Shown one piece after another: positions 20,959 to 23,900 of a stretch of 25,302 bases of DNA. Every line of letters starts with the position of its first letter. Within the stretch, counting starts at the first letter, position 1. The stretch lies in the NCBI GenBank assembly GCA_000310025.1, contig FN649728.1, positions 6,732,167-6,757,468 of the forward strand. The letters run 5' to 3'. The translations under genes were made by a program, and so were the position numbers. This DNA is from Ectocarpus siliculosus. Lineage: Eukaryota > Sar > Phaeophyceae > Ectocarpales > Ectocarpaceae. A model generated the notes under the pieces. The model was not told where the DNA came from, made no database searches, and saw only the letters and a list, made by a program, of their open reading frames with translations.

Positions 20959-23900
20959 CGTTGCTTCAGGTCCGCGATTTGCATCTGTTGGGCATCTCGC
21001 CCGAGCCCTTCCTCCACTGCATGCCCTGCATCGACCTCGCCATGCCTCCCGACCACAACATGGTGCTCAACGAGGCCGTCGAGGTTCCCAGCTGGATGAG
21101 CACCTCATTCGGGCAGGTAAGCAAGCACGCGTGCGTGCGCTAAACGTGCGTGTTCTGTTTGTGATTTTTCAATTGGCATCGACTGCGCTAGCCCGCTGAC
21201 CTTTTTTTGACAAAACTTCGGTCTTTTAAACAGGGGGCAAAAGAAACTGTTTGTGGTTTTTTCAATTGGCATGGACTGCGCTAGCCCGCTGACCCTTGTG
21301 ACGAAACGTCTGTCTGTAAATACACGGGGGATAAAAAGAAACACCAACACGACTCTTTGTGTGTGTGTTTTTTCTTTTTATTGTCTGCAACGGCCGCGGT
21401 AACCGGCTGGCCAATGAAAAGACGCCATCAGTCTTCTAGCGGGGTAATAACTGCGAACAGGCTTTCTGATGGAGGGTTAAGGGTTCTGCCGACAGAGGGC
21501 GGGGCAGGAGTTCGACGGCAGTAGCAGTGTCCTGCTTCTGAAATATAAGTTGTTCCTGTGTGCGTGTTGTTTGTTGTTTTTTTCGCGCGTTTCTCTCTAG
21601 CCGTGTGGCGTGTTGCGGTTGGATGCGTCTGTGTTATGTTTCGTGTGCGCTTTTTTTTTTGTTCCAATGGTTTCCTGTCGCGAGTTGTCCTACGTGTTCG
21701 AGCAACCCGTAGGACAAATCACAAAAGGGAGTCACTGGAACAACAAAAGACACACACAAACGTAACAAAGACACAACCCACCGAAACACGCAACGCGGCG
21801 AAAGAGACAAGCGCGTGAAAAAAAAAACACGCACACAGAAATAACTTATATATTTCAGAAGCAGGACACTGCTACTGTCGTCCAACTCCTGCCCCCCCCC
21901 TGTCGATAGAACCCTTCCATTAGATCGCATGTGTTTGCGGTTTGTACCCCGCCGTAAGACGATTGATTGACGTTTTTGCAACTGGTGAGCCGGGTAGCGC
22001 GGTCGTTGCAGACAATAAAGATACGCACACGAGTCGTGTTGGGCGTTTCTTTTTGTCCCCCGTTTTAGTTGCGGGCGTTTCTCTGACCGTGTTGCGTGTT
22101 TCGGTTGGGTTGGGTCTATGTTATGTTTGTGTGCGTGTTTTTTCGTTTTTTTTCGTGTTTTTTTTGTTTTCCCATGGTTTCCCTTTGATGTTTGTCCTAC
22201 GGCATCGATCGCTCACGATTCTGTTGAAGCCGAGGCGCCAATTAGTTGGCGTAAATGTGGTCTGTTGAAGCCGAGGCGCCAATTAGTTGGCGTGAATGTG
22301 GTCTGTTGAAGCCGAGGCGCCAATTAGTTGGCGTGAATGTGGTTAAGCTTCTAACAACGGAAACGTGGTGCGTGTTGCCGTATCACCATGATGTTTGTCG
22401 ATCGCCCCGCAGGACCTGAGCTGCTCCCTGAGCTATGTGGACAGACTCCCCTCCAATCGGAACAAGAAGCTCAAGAAGGTACGTCTTTCTACCAATTTCT
22501 TCGAAGCTTGGAGAAGAAGCGAGATGTACCGATTGCACCCCACATTTTCGCGATTGTTTTTTCCCCCGTCCCATTTAGTTTTTGTGACTGCTATACATAT
22601 GCATCGTGTTTTTTCTCTTTTTTCGTTACGTTTGACGCTACAGTTGGCAGTTACACGTAAGGTCGCAGTGATGTTGCATGTACAGCAGTCTTATTTGTCT
22701 CATCTATTTTCTGACTGCTACGTATGCATCGTCATTTTCTCTTTTCGTTACGTTTGACGCTGCAGTTGGCAGTTACACGTAGGGTCGCAGTGATGTTGCA
22801 TGTACAGCAGTCTTATTATGATTATGCATTTGGGTATTGAGGGTTGATTTTGTAAACGCCCTTGTTTCTTGGCAAGACAATCGATATGTCCAGACGACAA
22901 GACCTCTTTGCTAACCCGTCTCTCGCACTTGTATCGAATTCGGATGAACTTCGTCGCGCTTTCGATCTCTTTTTCGTTTTGCTGAAAATGGAAGCATCGT
23001 TTTTCCCCCCCTTCGGTAGAAATTTTGAGCCTCGATCTGAGAAATCGATGGCCAGCATATTTTGCATACTTGTGTTCATTAATCAAACAGTTTATTGCAG
23101 TGTTTCAGCCCTTGGTTTGGCGAAGGCATAGACAAAGTACAGACAGATGAAGACAACAACAACATCAATAATTATTGTTGATACACGACACAGTGGTCGC
23201 TTTACATTCAAACGGGGCTACGCCTTAATTTTTTGGCGAGATCCATACATGTCTTTGATCCACATACATTGACCTTTTTTCACGCGAACGGGGTTGCTCA
23301 TCACAACCAACTGTGGCGAGATTGTACACATTTGACGTTGATATGCCAACAATGTCCAAGTTACACTCAAACGCTCAAACGGGGTTGCCCATCCCCGGGG
23401 TTGGAACTCCGAACAGGCGTTGTCCCCACGGGAGTCGAGCAGGAGAGAGGGCGAGCAGCCCGGGGCGGGGAGGAGGAACAAGACTAGCGTGGAGGAGTGG
23501 ACCAAGATGGTGAGTTTTTCCGGCCATCTTTCTTTGGGTTATCAGCAGAATATGTTGTGTGTTTCGCGCCTTTGTGCTGTGTTGTGTAAGACTGCTGTAG
23601 TGATCACTGTTTTGTGTTGTGTAAGACCGCTGACATTACCATGCCGTTATTGGCGCTTTTAAGACCACATGGTAGTGTCAACGGATTGGCGTTAAATGAG
23701 AGTGCGAGTTATCGCTCCACCCTATCGCTCCACCCCGACGACCGTCTAGGGGGGGACGAGTATACAAGTACCCCTACCAAAGCTCGCCGTTGAAAAAAAT
23801 GTGTCACATGTTTCAATTCTGTTGATTTTCTCGTTTACTCGTGTTGCTTTGTTAAGGGGAAATGCTGCTGTTGATGTTTTTGGTGATGGTGTTGTGTTGG

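Larger units (their letters stand above)
20249..20969 (+). other. intron 25
   Basis: Contains MITE copy B (20513-20729), a telomere-type repeat (20731-20752), a duplication around ATCGTTACTTTGCC and a decayed copy of the exon 26 start (20871-20894). A GTT run leads into the acceptor. Confidence 0.75.
21117..22412 (+). other. intron 26
   Basis: Two copies of an AATTGGCATSGACTGCGCTAGC segment (21171, 21264), a large fold-back element (21431-21960), a third arm-like stretch (about 22035-22205) and a three-copy 41-base repeat (22221-22343). No gene. Confidence 0.75.

Noticed and set aside
21431-21960. Fold-back element as a tRNA or microRNA gene
   Set aside because: Arms are far longer than a typical precursor, pairing is imperfect throughout and no tRNA boxes are seen.
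22221-22343. CRISPR-like array
   Set aside because: Contiguous tandem units without unique spacers, in an intron of a eukaryotic gene.
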